A DNA stretch of 33,659 bases, taken from contig NJBK01000035.1 in NCBI GenBank assembly GCA_005223035.1, forward strand, positions 1 to 33,659. Reading direction: 5' to 3'. The notes under the pieces are model-generated. The model searched no databases and was not told the DNA's origin. It saw nothing but the letters and a program-made list of their open reading frames with translations. Below, piece after piece: positions 11,079 to 18,044 of this stretch (positions are counted from its first letter, which is position 1; each line of letters begins with the position of its first letter). The stretch comes from Chloroflexi bacterium B3_Chlor (GTDB lineage Bacteria > Chloroflexota > Anaerolineae > UBA7937 > B3-Chlor). The translations under genes and the position numbers were made by a program.

Positions 11079-11782
11079 GAGTGCAGCGGCCTCTACTAGA
11101 GGGGACTTTCATTGCGAGAGAGAACAGGTTTCGCGCTCGTGCGCGGTTGGCCGGCGAGGTAGTGGTTGCCCATGTCCCCAACTCCGGTCGCCTGAGGGAG
11201 TTACTATCTCCTGATCAAGCCGTGCTGTTGGCTGAAGCCGCAAGTCCACATCGGCTTACGGACTATGATTTGCTGATGGTCTCCTTACCGCATACCCTGG
11301 TATCCATCGACGCTCGCTTGCCCAACAAACTGTTTCACGAAGCCGTCGCCGACGGAGCCTTGCGAGAATTCGAGGGCTACTCAGTTGTGAGGCGAGAGGT
11401 TACCTACGGGAATAGTCGGCTGGACTTCTTACTGGAGGCTGATGGCAACGGCAGGTCATGCCTGGTGGAAGTGAAATCGGTGACCTTGGTCCGGGAAGGT
11501 ATCGGCCGTTTTCCCGATGCAGTGACGGAGCGTGGGGCGCGCCACCTGGACGAGTTGCGGCGAGGTTCACTCGGCGGAAAACGCACGGCTGTCGTCTTCA
11601 TCATTCAGCGGGGGGATGCTCAGGCTTTCGCTCCGCACGACGAGTCAGATCCGCGCTTCGGTGAAGTGCTGCGGGAGGCGGCGCTCGATGGGGTAGGGAT
11701 CTACGCTTACGCCTGCGCGGTTAGCAGGAGAGAGATTGTGGTGCACGACAGCGTTCCTGTCCTGTTGGCAAGAGGTACATAG
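11075..11782 (+). CDS. sfsA: Sugar fermentation stimulation protein homologue, SfsA
   Basis: A 235-residue protein of normal SfsA length. The N-terminal OB-like part has LLEGTFIARENRFRARA and HVPNSGRLRELL. The C-terminal part is a PD-(D/E)XK nuclease-like core with SRLDFLLE, then CLVEVKSVTL and the conserved FPDAVTERGARHLDEL segment. E. coli SfsA was described as a DNA-binding protein affecting maltose metabolism; its biochemical role is still uncertain, and the fold suggests nuclease ancestry. The gene starts with ATG 11075 inside the stop of paralogue 2. Its position in one transcription unit behind ligA is compatible with a nucleic-acid role but does not prove one. Confidence 0.93.
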   Translation: MRVQRPLLEGTFIARENRFRARARLAGEVVVAHVPNSGRLRELLSPDQAVLLAEAASPHRLTDYDLLMVSLPHTLVSIDARLPNKLFHEAVADGALREFEGYSVVRREVTYGNSRLDFLLEADGNGRSCLVEVKSVTLVREGIGRFPDAVTERGARHLDELRRGSLGGKRTAVVFIIQRGDAQAFAPHDESDPRFGEVLREAALDGVGIYAYACAVSRREIVVHDSVPVLLARGT

Positions 11783-11859
11783 GGCGGCTAAGAACATGCT
11801 CCCTTCATAGAGATGGGGCGCCCGAGCTGAAGTCGTGGCCCTGCAAACTCTGAAAATAG

Positions 11860-11868
11860 TGGGATAAT
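11860..11868 (+). promoter_or_regulatory. Probable extended -10 promoter for paralogue 3
   Basis: TGGGATAAT fits an extended -10 (TGN plus GATAAT). No good -35 is seen at 17 bases. The predicted leader is about 50 bases before ATG 11926. Confidence 0.4.
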
Positions 11869-11925
11869 AGTCGCTATGGCAATCCTCAGGGAAACCAGAA
11901 CTTGCGCAACGGAGAGGACGTGGGG

Positions 11926-12441
11926 ATGAAGGATGAGGTTGAAGGCGCGGAGTTCTACACACACCAGTATCGTATCGTCGGTAGCGTGCGGACAGGAGGG
12001 CAACGTCTAACCGACCTGTTGAATGATGACCTGACCTCTGCCTTGGACTTGACGGACGTTGAAGTAGCGAGGCTCCTGACTCCCAAGGAGGTGGTGGCGA
12101 GCCACCCCTCCGCCGTTCTGGAGAAGCAAGGCATTCTCTTCGCCATCGGTTTCGAGGAAGGCGCTAGGGTGGCGGAGCGTCGCTTCTACAAGCACGTTGA
12201 CACGAGGGAATGGGACGTTTTCATTACCGTGCCCTCCTTCGAGTTGACCGGGAAGTTCCACGTACGGGGGACAGGGGACTTGAGGACCATGCTACTGACG
12301 TGGACCGGTCAGTTCATTCCCCTCACTCAGGCAAAGGCGGTGTTTACACTCTTGCCGGAGATCAGCTTCACTGGACTGGCGATCATTGTCAACAGGTCCC
12401 ACATCGAGGTCATCTGCACCAACCGCAAACCTGGTCTTTGA
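11926..12441 (+). CDS. Uncharacterised protein, paralogue 3 of 3 (two-module family)
   Basis: A 171-residue homologue of the two proteins encoded before sfsA. Module one includes YRIVGSVRTGGQRLTDLLND and ends ILFAIGF. Module two includes FELTGKFHVRGTGDLRTMLL, FIPLTQAKAVFTLL and AIIVNRSHIEVI. The RFYKHVDTREWDVFI linker matches the YVEK region of the others. The ATG at 11926 follows GGAGAGG (11911-11917) by eight bases; a TTG at 11902 in the same frame lacks a ribosome site. Unlike the other two it stands alone behind its own probable promoter, so it may be made under different conditions. Function unknown. Confidence 0.75.
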   Translation: MKDEVEGAEFYTHQYRIVGSVRTGGQRLTDLLNDDLTSALDLTDVEVARLLTPKEVVASHPSAVLEKQGILFAIGFEEGARVAERRFYKHVDTREWDVFITVPSFELTGKFHVRGTGDLRTMLLTWTGQFIPLTQAKAVFTLLPEISFTGLAIIVNRSHIEVICTNRKPGL

Positions 12442-12512
12442 TCTCGGTTGCGGGGATCCGAAGTTGGTGCGTTCTGGTCGGATAACTCGGTGGGGACGAG
12501 CCGAATAGAGCT

Positions 12513-12923
12513 ATGGATCAGCCAACCGATGACGAGATACTGAGTATTCTGACGACAGCGAAAACCGTTGCCGTGGTCGGTCTGTCCTCGAAGCCAGAGA
12601 GGCCGAGCTACCGGGTGGCTAAGTTCCTTAAGGATGTGGGGTACCGGATCTATCCCGTCAACCCCAATATCGAGGAAGCTCTCGGAGAAAAGGCGTACGC
12701 CAGTCTCGAGGAGGTTCCGGCGGGGATCGACATCGTGGATGTATTCCGGGCTTCCGACAAGGTGCTTCCCGTGGTGGAGGCTGCGATCCGGGTGGGGGCC
12801 AGAGTGGTCTGGATGCAGGAGGGCGTAGTGAATAAGGAAGCCGCCCGGAAGGCTAGAGAGGCCGGCCTCAAAGTGGTCATGGACAGGTGTATGATGCGGG
12901 AGTATGAGCGACTTGTGATGTAG
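12513..12923 (+). CDS. CoA-binding domain protein (YccU-like)
   Basis: A 136-residue Rossmann-type protein. The N-terminal TVAVVGLSSKPERPSYRVAK is the glycine-rich nucleotide/CoA-binding loop, followed by GYRIYPVNPN, IDIVDVFRASD and VWMQEGVVN; the C-terminus is VVMDRCMMREY. This is the single-domain CoA-binding family, equivalent to the N-terminal part of succinyl-CoA synthetase alpha chains. Such stand-alone proteins bind CoA but have no established reaction. No strong ribosome site is visible before ATG 12513, but the family start fits. A terminator hairpin lies at 12956. Confidence 0.88.
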   Translation: MDQPTDDEILSILTTAKTVAVVGLSSKPERPSYRVAKFLKDVGYRIYPVNPNIEEALGEKAYASLEEVPAGIDIVDVFRASDKVLPVVEAAIRVGARVVWMQEGVVNKEAARKAREAGLKVVMDRCMMREYERLVM

Positions 12924-12955
12924 TCCTGGTTGCGATTGGCAGGTTGCATCAAAGG

Positions 12956-13003
12956 CGCCGTCCCGGGCAGAACCGCTCAGAACCCGGGCGGCGTTTCCTT
13001 TGC
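12956..13003 (+). terminator. Probable terminator after the CoA-binding gene
   Basis: CGCCG-T-CCCGGG pairs with CCCGGGCGGCG (11 pairs, one bulged T) around a 15-base loop. TTTCCTTTG follows, a weak T-rich tail. Confidence 0.6.
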
Positions 13004-13012
13004 AGTGGATCC

Positions 13013-13041
13013 TCGTCAGAATTCGAGATTTGTGGTATAGT
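13013..13041 (+). promoter_or_regulatory. Promoter of proC
   Basis: TCGTCA (13013-13018), 17 bases, TATAGT (13036-13041). The -10 matches five of six and the -35 four of six. The leader is about 26 bases. Confidence 0.5.
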
Positions 13042-13073
13042 AGTCTCCCAAATGGCGGGAGGTGAGGGGACAG

Positions 13074-13904
13074 ATGAGTGACTTGCAAGATGTGACGCTG
13101 GCCTTCATCGGGAGTGGAGTGATGGCGGAGGCCATGATAAACGGTATCCTCAGTCAGGGCCCGACTGACCCCCCTCGGATGATGGCCAGTGACCCGCTGA
13201 CGGAGAGAGGCCAGGAGCTAGCGGAGCGGTACGGCGTCAAGGCCACAACTGACAACCGCCAGGCTGTCAAGGCAGCCCAGATCGTTGTCCTCTCGGTGAA
13301 GCCTCAAGTCCTACCCGTCGTCCTGAAAGAGCTGAAGGGAACGATAGACCCCAGTGGCCTGGTACTCTCTATCGTTGCCGGGGCGCGAATCAAGGTCATC
13401 GCGGAGGGTTTGGGCCATAGCGCAGTCGTGAGAGTGATGCCCAACACTCCCGCCCAGGTGGGTCAAGGGATGTCTGTCTGGACCGCCACTGACCGGGTGA
13501 GTGATGAACAGCGAGGTCAGGCAAAGAGCATCCTCCAGGCTCTAGGGGAGGAGATCTATCTGGAAGACGAAGACTATCTGGATATGGCCACGGCCTTGAG
13601 CGGCACAGGGCCAGCTTACGTGTTTCTATTCATGGAGGCTCTGGTTGACGCGGGGGTACACCTCGGGTTTTCCAGGCGGGTGGCTCAACAGTTGGTCTTG
13701 CAGACCTTGCAGGGCTCCGTGGCCTTTGCTCGCCAGTCAATCGCCCATCCGGCAGAGCTACGGAACATGGTGACCTCACCCGGCGGAACTTCGGCAGAGG
13801 CCTTGTATCAATTGGAGAAGGGAGGGTTCCGTACGGTGCTGTCGCGAGCCATCTGGGCCGCCTATCAGAAGTCGAAGTACCTCGGGGAACTGAGCAGCAA
13901 GTGA
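13074..13904 (+). CDS. proC: Pyrroline-5-carboxylate reductase
   Basis: A 276-residue enzyme that reduces 1-pyrroline-5-carboxylate to proline with NAD(P)H, the last step of proline synthesis. The N-terminal Rossmann motif is AFIGSGVMAEAMINGIL. VVLSVKPQVLPVVL, VRVMPNTPAQVGQGM and the family signature region ALSGTGPAYVFLFMEAL follow, with VTSPGGTSAEALYQLE near the C-terminus, all in the expected order and length. The ATG at 13074 is chosen because GGAGGTGA (13058-13065) is eight bases upstream. The gene appears to be a single transcription unit between its own promoter and the promoter at 13911. Confidence 0.96.
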   Translation: MSDLQDVTLAFIGSGVMAEAMINGILSQGPTDPPRMMASDPLTERGQELAERYGVKATTDNRQAVKAAQIVVLSVKPQVLPVVLKELKGTIDPSGLVLSIVAGARIKVIAEGLGHSAVVRVMPNTPAQVGQGMSVWTATDRVSDEQRGQAKSILQALGEEIYLEDEDYLDMATALSGTGPAYVFLFMEALVDAGVHLGFSRRVAQQLVLQTLQGSVAFARQSIAHPAELRNMVTSPGGTSAEALYQLEKGGFRTVLSRAIWAAYQKSKYLGELSSK

Positions 13905-13910
13905 GGGTTC

Positions 13911-13939
13911 TTGCCCCATCTATCCTGTTGGGCTATAAT
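13911..13939 (+). promoter_or_regulatory. Promoter of the proline-rich protein / GT39 operon
   Basis: TTGCCC (13911-13916), 17 bases, then a perfect TATAAT (13934-13939), starting seven bases after the proC stop. The leader is about 40 bases. Confidence 0.65.
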
Positions 13940-13986
13940 CTGCCTGGCTTGTTTTCGCTCACGAAGATTGAGAGGAGATTCACAAG

Positions 13987-14328
13987 GTGAACCGAGGTTC
14001 GTTTCGAGGGACCCGCATCCAAGCGCTGCGATCCATCGTGGATCTTTCCCCTTTGATCTTGGGGTCCCTCCTGATAGCGCTTGTGGCGACCACGCCTGGA
14101 CGTGCATCAACGAGTTGCCATTTTCAGTCTCCCATTAGCCCTATTAGCCCAGTTCCTGTCGAGTCGCCACCCGTGCCGCAGGTGACAGTGGAAGGGCCGG
14201 TTCTCAGGGCGGTGCCGACCCCGCCCAATTTCATACCTTGGGTGATCGGTTTGGTCGTGGTCGTGATAGTGGTCGGTGTGGTACTGTACTGGAGAAGCAA
14301 GAGAGAGGGGGCAGAAGGTAGCGAGTGA
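13987..14328 (+). CDS. Small bitopic membrane protein with FQSPISPI motif
   Basis: A 113-residue protein of no known family. The N-terminal 17 residues are basic, followed by a hydrophobic segment (~18-37) and an Ala/Ser-rich stretch resembling a signal-peptidase site. The presumed mature N-terminus carries FQSPISPISP (residues 46-55). A short Pro/Val-rich stalk follows, then a transmembrane helix (~82-100) and a charged YWRSKREGAEGSE tail. It should be a small surface protein with an outside stalk and cytoplasmic tail. GTG 13987 has GAGGAGA upstream. Its stop overlaps the start of the next gene, whose product has the same motif at the same position. The Ser/Thr/Pro content makes it a possible substrate for the glycosyltransferase two genes on. 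Confidence 0.7.
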   Translation: MNRGSFRGTRIQALRSIVDLSPLILGSLLIALVATTPGRASTSCHFQSPISPISPVPVESPPVPQVTVEGPVLRAVPTPPNFIPWVIGLVVVVIVVGVVLYWRSKREGAEGSE

Positions 14329-14843
14329 GGAAGTTGCATGACGCGATTGCCTTTCTGAGAAGCCAGCTCAGGGCTGCCTCGTCCCTCGTCCCATTGATTG
14401 CTTTGTCCCTCTTGGTTGCGCTCGCGCTAACGAGGGTCGGCGTGACCATGGCATACCCAGCCTTCCAATCTCCCATTTCTCCCATTGAGACTCCCGTGGT
14501 TGCCCCTACAGAGGTCCCCCCGGCGCCACCGTCAGAGTCGCCGGAGGTCCCCCCGACAGAGCCGGAGGTGCCCCCGACGGCGGTGCCAGGTGAGGTGGGA
14601 ACGCCGGTCGCCCCGGTCACCGAACCTGAGCCTTCCCCAGCAGGGGAGGAACCTACACGAGAGGCCACTCAGACGCCTGACACTGTCGAGGAAAGATCTT
14701 CCTCCATTCGCGGTCTTTCCTGGGCGGTGCTAATAGATACCTGTGTCGTTGGTCTGTCTTCCCTGTGGCTGTGCTGCGGGGGGATAGCTCTGGTACTGTT
14801 CATCCTCGGAGTCGTTGCTTCCTTCGTCCTGCGGGCGGCGTGA
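14325..14843 (+). CDS. Bitopic membrane protein with FQSPISPI motif and Pro/Glu-rich stalk
   Basis: A 172-residue protein. A hydrophobic signal segment (~20-40) is followed by AYPAFQSPISPIETP, with FQSPISPI at 47-54, one residue off the previous protein. The stalk (~55-125) is rich in Pro, Glu, Thr and Val with EVPPTEPEVPPT-type repeats, ideal for an extended wall-spanning or O-glycosylated region. The C-terminal ~40 residues form a hydrophobic helix with WLCCGG. GTG 14325 lies inside the previous stop, and the stop overlaps the GT39 ATG (TGATG). Thus three genes are translationally coupled. No family recognised; function unknown, but a cell-surface stalk protein is likely. Confidence 0.7.
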   Translation: MRKLHDAIAFLRSQLRAASSLVPLIALSLLVALALTRVGVTMAYPAFQSPISPIETPVVAPTEVPPAPPSESPEVPPTEPEVPPTAVPGEVGTPVAPVTEPEPSPAGEEPTREATQTPDTVEERSSSIRGLSWAVLIDTCVVGLSSLWLCCGGIALVLFILGVVASFVLRAA

Positions 14844-16402
14844 TGGACAGCAGGGCGTCCGCGCTCGTGGACGCGGCCAGGCTCATTCTGGTGTTGTTGG
14901 TTATCCTCGCCTTTGCCCTTCGTCTTTACCAACTCGACTACCAGAGCCTATGGCGGGACGAGGTGGATGCTGTCCTCTTCGCCCGTCGAGACCTGAGCGG
15001 TCTGCTTCCCCTTTTCGTCAGAGCTGGGCACAACGGTCCCCTCTACTATCTGATCTTGCACTTCTGGACTCGATTGGTTGGAGACACCGAGTTCAGCGTC
15101 AGGTTTCTGTCGCTGATCTGCGGGGTGCTCGCTGTACCTCTTGTGTTCAGGCTGGGGTGGCGTTGGGTGGGCTGGAGGGGCAGCTTGGTGGCCACTCTGC
15201 TGTGCGCCACTTCTCCCTACCTTATTTGGTATTCTCAGGAGGGCAAGATGTACGCCCTGCTGTTTCTGTCGTCCTTGGTCTCAACGTACATCTACCTTCT
15301 CGCCCTGGACCGAAATCGCATCTATCTGTGGGCCTTTTATCTGTTGCTCACGGCCGCCTCCATGTACGTTCATCTGTTGGCTGTTCTGGTTGTCTCCTTC
15401 CACTTCCTTCTGTTTCTCGTGACCTGGCCTCGCTACCGACCCGCACTGAAATCGTGGCTGGCGACGTTTGTGATTCTGACCTTGCCGTACGTCCCTCTGG
15501 CTCGGTGGGAGGTGCCGCTTCTGCTCTCGCCGTTCACCACAGGTCACCAGTTCTACCGGTTGCACGAGATACTTACCGTTCTGCTTTTCGCCTTCAGCCT
15601 CAATGTGGTACCATACCGGGGGTTGATGCCGATAACCCTCTTTGTCTTCTTGCTTCTGGCGGGCATCTTCCTCTACAGGCGCACCAACTGGGCGGTGGAG
15701 TCCAGGGCGCTGCGGCGTGTCATTCAGAACCACCAGGAGAGCGTCTCCTTGAGCCTGTACCTCTTCGCGCCCATCGTCTCCCTTTTTCTGCTCTCGCTGG
15801 TCATGCCGATCTTCACCGACAGGTACCTGATGACTGTGGTTCCCGCTTACCTGCTACTCCTGGCTTGTGGCGTAGTGGCGATCAGGCAGAGGTCAGCGGC
15901 GCTGGCGGCTGCGTGCCTGGCGCTGGTGCTCGCGTCCAATCTGTACGTGGTTTTCCTTCAAGGGCATACGAGGATCAAGTCCGATTTCCGTTCCGTGGCT
16001 CAGTATGTCCAACAGGATGGGCGCGGCGATCTGATGATGTTCCTCATTCCTCATGGTAGACGGGTCTTCGGCTACTACTATCAGGATCCGTTCCGATGGG
16101 CTGAGCCACCGCATACGAACAGGGGTGTGGGAGCCGACGAGGTGGCCGAGGCGATGGAAGAGGCGACGGCGGGCCACGACGAGGTGTGGTTGGTCGTCTC
16201 GGAGGGCGAGTTGTGGGACTCGCGGGGATTGGTCAAAGGTTGGCTTGAAGGCCATGGTGTCCTTCTGCAGCGGCGCAGTTTTGCTCGCGTGGAGACGTAC
16301 CTCTATTCCCTCGAATCGCGCGCGGGACTTCGATGTGCGGGCTGTTCGGCACCTCGGACGCGGGATTACTTGCCACAAGACTCGTCTTGTGCTAGACTGT
16401 AG
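14843..16402 (+). CDS. Membrane glycosyltransferase, GT39/ArnT-like (PMT superfamily)
   Basis: A 519-residue polytopic protein. After the first helix (LILVLLVILAFALRLYQLDY) comes SLWRDEVDAV, where Asp39-Glu40 occupy the catalytic acidic position of the first outside loop in this GT-C superfamily. About ten more hydrophobic helices follow (e.g. LIWYSQEGKMYALLFLSSL, typical of the family), then a ~120-residue soluble C-terminal part with HTRIKSDFRSVAQYV. Such enzymes transfer sugars from polyprenyl-phosphate carriers to proteins or lipids at the outer face of the membrane. The ATG at 14843 overlaps the previous stop. The coupling to two Ser/Thr/Pro-rich surface proteins makes these candidate acceptors; this is inference. 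Confidence 0.88.
   Translation: MDSRASALVDAARLILVLLVILAFALRLYQLDYQSLWRDEVDAVLFARRDLSGLLPLFVRAGHNGPLYYLILHFWTRLVGDTEFSVRFLSLICGVLAVPLVFRLGWRWVGWRGSLVATLLCATSPYLIWYSQEGKMYALLFLSSLVSTYIYLLALDRNRIYLWAFYLLLTAASMYVHLLAVLVVSFHFLLFLVTWPRYRPALKSWLATFVILTLPYVPLARWEVPLLLSPFTTGHQFYRLHEILTVLLFAFSLNVVPYRGLMPITLFVFLLLAGIFLYRRTNWAVESRALRRVIQNHQESVSLSLYLFAPIVSLFLLSLVMPIFTDRYLMTVVPAYLLLLACGVVAIRQRSAALAAACLALVLASNLYVVFLQGHTRIKSDFRSVAQYVQQDGRGDLMMFLIPHGRRVFGYYYQDPFRWAEPPHTNRGVGADEVAEAMEEATAGHDEVWLVVSEGELWDSRGLVKGWLEGHGVLLQRRSFARVETYLYSLESRAGLRCAGCSAPRTRDYLPQDSSCARL
16370..16398 (+). promoter_or_regulatory. Promoter of tRNA-Arg(CCG), with a palindrome in the spacer
   Basis: TTGCCA (16370-16375), 17 bases, TAGACT (16393-16398), inside the 3' end of the GT39 gene and just before the tRNA. 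CACAAGA-CTCG-TCTTGTG (16374-16391) is a perfect 7-bp inverted repeat between the two boxes. Confidence 0.5.
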
Positions 16403-16410
16403 TTGACTGT

Positions 16411-16483
16411 GCCCCCGTAGCTCAGGCGGATAGAGCAGCGGCCTCCGAAGCCGTGTGCGCGCGTTCGAGTCGCGCCGGGGGTA
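16411..16483 (+). tRNA. tRNA-Arg (anticodon CCG)
   Basis: Folds as a full cloverleaf. The acceptor GCCCCCG pairs with CGGGGGT (one G-T), the D arm is GCTC/GAGC, and the anticodon stem GCGGC/GCCGT has loop CTCCGAA with anticodon CCG at 16445-16447, reading CGG. The T arm is GCGCG-TTCGAGT-CGCGC. CCA is not encoded. The 3' end borders the recombinase pseudogene and carries a repeat found again at 19 kb, consistent with use as an integration site. Confidence 0.95.
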
Positions 16484-16498
16484 CTTCCTACGTATACT
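16481..16498 (+). repeat. Attachment-like motif at the tRNA-Arg 3' end (copy 1)
   Basis: GTACTTCCTACGTATACT overlaps the last three bases of the tRNA gene. Close copies occur inverted at 19005-19022 and direct at 19033-19050 (consensus GTACTTCCTANRTATRCT). Confidence 0.5.
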
Positions 16499-16970
16499 AG
16501 TTCGTCAAGGGCCAATGCGTGGAGAGGGAACGTGTAGTAGAGTGTTCCCTTTTCTTTCCCCACCTCGATCTTCTGGACGAAACTCCTCAGGGCACGTCTT
16601 CTTGCTACGATGCTGTCCCCCTGGAGCTCTCCTTTAAGTCGCGCGATGGCGTCCGCCATGAGTTCCTGCGACACAGTGACCGCACTCTCTCGCGCTTCGC
16701 ACGCAGCTGTTGTAACCTGGCCTCCAGGAGAGCCTTCTCCTCCTCGCGCGGCTTGAGCCGCCCCAAAGCAGCCACGTTTTCCTCTACTGCCAGGTAGGTG
16801 AGAAACTCACTGATTTCCTTCTCACCCATCTCCAGTGGATGCCGGTTCTTGTGATAGAGGACAAAGCGCTTGGCCCAATAGAGGTAGGTTTTCTCGGTGC
16901 TGTAGGCATAGTGCTTGAGCCGTATTGCATCGCGTACTTGGTCGAGCAGCCTTTTGGGCCGTGGTGTCAT
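16490..16970 (-). pseudogene. Hybrid recombinase remnant: tyrosine-integrase N-terminus joined to serine-recombinase C-terminus
   Basis: From ATG 16970 the minus strand encodes KRLLDQVRDAIRLKHYAYST, then EKTYLYWAKRFVLYHKNRHP and EISEFLTYLAVEENVAA. This is the N-terminal SAM-like domain of an integron-type tyrosine integrase. It runs directly into LKPREEEKALLEARLQQLRA, the coiled-coil tail of a large serine recombinase. After a frameshift near 16665 this continues as MADAIARLKGEL and RALRSFVQKIEVGKEKGTLY. Neither catalytic domain is present, so the product cannot recombine DNA. The last part of the second frame reads antisense through the tRNA (GSTPGATRTRAHGFGGRC), as expected for an element that ended at the tRNA 3' end. 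GGAGAT precedes the ATG. Confidence 0.75.
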
Positions 16971-17094
16971 GCGGATCTCCGGAAATCTGGATTTGCTGAA
17001 GAAGCGGAACTATAATACGATGCCGATGGGTTCTGCAAAGAAACCTGGCAGGAGATATTATACAGAAGCTTTCTGGAATACGGAGACTACCGGT

Positions 17095-17157
17095 GCTTCT
17101 ACAGACCCTTTCTTCATAATTGCCCACTTGGCCTTCTTATGCAGAGAGGTTCTGTAA
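17095..17157 (+). pseudogene. Possible second short integrase fragment
   Basis: The plus strand reads ASTDPFFIIAHLAFLCREVL then stop. It resembles the ASTQNQALxALLFLYREVL segment that normally follows the EENVAA region of integron-type integrases, the point where the minus-strand fragment at 16490-16970 breaks off. An inversion could have split the gene. The match is short and may be chance. Confidence 0.3.
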
Positions 17158-17219
17158 AGGTATAAGTTAGCCCGCTCCGGCAGAGCGAGTAAGCACATAG
17201 AGTACAGAAAGGACCATCG

Positions 17220-17395
17220 ATGAAAGGCAGACTCTCACGGCGCGATTTTCTAAAATTTTTGCGCGTAATGCTCGGCGCTGGACTGGTGTCCGCCTGTACA
17301 CAGGGCGAAAGTCCGCTTACTGCTGGTCCGACCAAGACCCCAACCTCCGCACCGACTCCAACCGCTAGTCGGACACCAACCTCCAGCCCGACACC
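17220..17395 (+). pseudogene. 5' stub of a Tat-exported lipoprotein gene
   Basis: Encodes MKGRLSRRDFLKFLRVMLGA followed by GLVSAC. This is a twin-arginine motif (SRRDFLK) with a lipobox-like cysteine, then a Thr/Pro/Ser linker of repeated PTxTP units. Such a head usually belongs to a solute-binding or redox lipoprotein of 300 or more residues, but here it stops after ~60 residues. At about 17396 the DNA switches, in another frame, to KDPG aldolase sequence. In its own frame it ends at 17423. The exported domain is entirely missing. Confidence 0.7.
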
Positions 17396-17842
17396 ATCGG
17401 GGCGGGGACTGTGCTCTCGGTAGATCAGGCTGATCGGGCGGTCTCTGCAGGCGCTCAATTCATCGTCGCCCCCGGGTTCAATCAGAAGGTGGTCGATTGG
17501 TGCGTGCAGAATGAGATACCCGTCACCCCCGGGGTGGCAACACCGACCGAGATCGATATGGCCTTGGACAAGGGGTTGAACATACTCAAGTTCTTCCCTG
17601 CTGAGGCGTTGGGTGGTATCAGGACACTGAAGGCTATCGCGGCTCCTTACGTAGGCGTCAAATTCATCCCCACGGGGGGTATCAATCTCGACAATCTGGC
17701 AGACTACCTGGCCCATCCGAGCGTACACTGCTGTGGGGGGAGCTGGCTGGTCAAGTCGAACCTGATTTCGGAAGGCAGATTCGACGAGATCACACAGCTA
17801 GCCCACGAGGCCATGTCTGTTGTGCGAAGAGTTCGCACATAG
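17396..17842 (+). pseudogene. eda: KDPG aldolase, N-terminally truncated
   Basis: From 17396 the sequence reads IGAGTVLSVDQADRAVSAGA, APGFNQKVVDWC, IPVTPGVATPTEI, LKFFPAEALGG, FIPTGGINLDNL and GGSWLV. This is the C-terminal two-thirds of 2-dehydro-3-deoxy-phosphogluconate aldolase, which splits KDPG to pyruvate and glyceraldehyde-3-phosphate in the Entner-Doudoroff route. The Schiff-base lysine (LKFFPAEA) is kept. The first ~70 residues, with the catalytic Glu of the second barrel strand, are gone. The gene is fused out of frame to the Tat-lipoprotein stub. GTG 17411 could start a 143-residue product without a full barrel. A deletion joining two genes is the simplest explanation. Confidence 0.8.
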
Positions 17843-17988
17843 TGAGGGTTTGACACCAACGCTGACTCACAACCATCGGCGTGGGTACTTTGTCAGATTC
17901 CTCCTCCCATGTTGCCACCAGATCCTGAGCCCGCGGAAAAGCAATGACGGAGTCGGCGATCGGGCTTTGGGAAGTACGAAACACTTGG

Positions 17989-18018
17989 GTGAACGCACTG
18001 AGCGGCAACGCCAGCCTT
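17989..18018 (+). repeat. 30-bp dispersed repeat, copy A
   Basis: Begins GTGAACGCACTGAGCGGCAA and is identical at 29 of 30 positions to 24733-24762. Both copies lie in non-coding DNA. An 18-base partial copy occurs inside the DUF362 gene (23944-23961). Confidence 0.7.
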
Positions 18019-18044
18019 GGCAGACGTCGTTGCCATTGAAGGCG

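Noticed and set aside
16822..17127. 101-codon minus-strand frame upstream of the recombinase remnant
   Set aside because: Reads through the remnant in a different frame; no resemblance to any protein.
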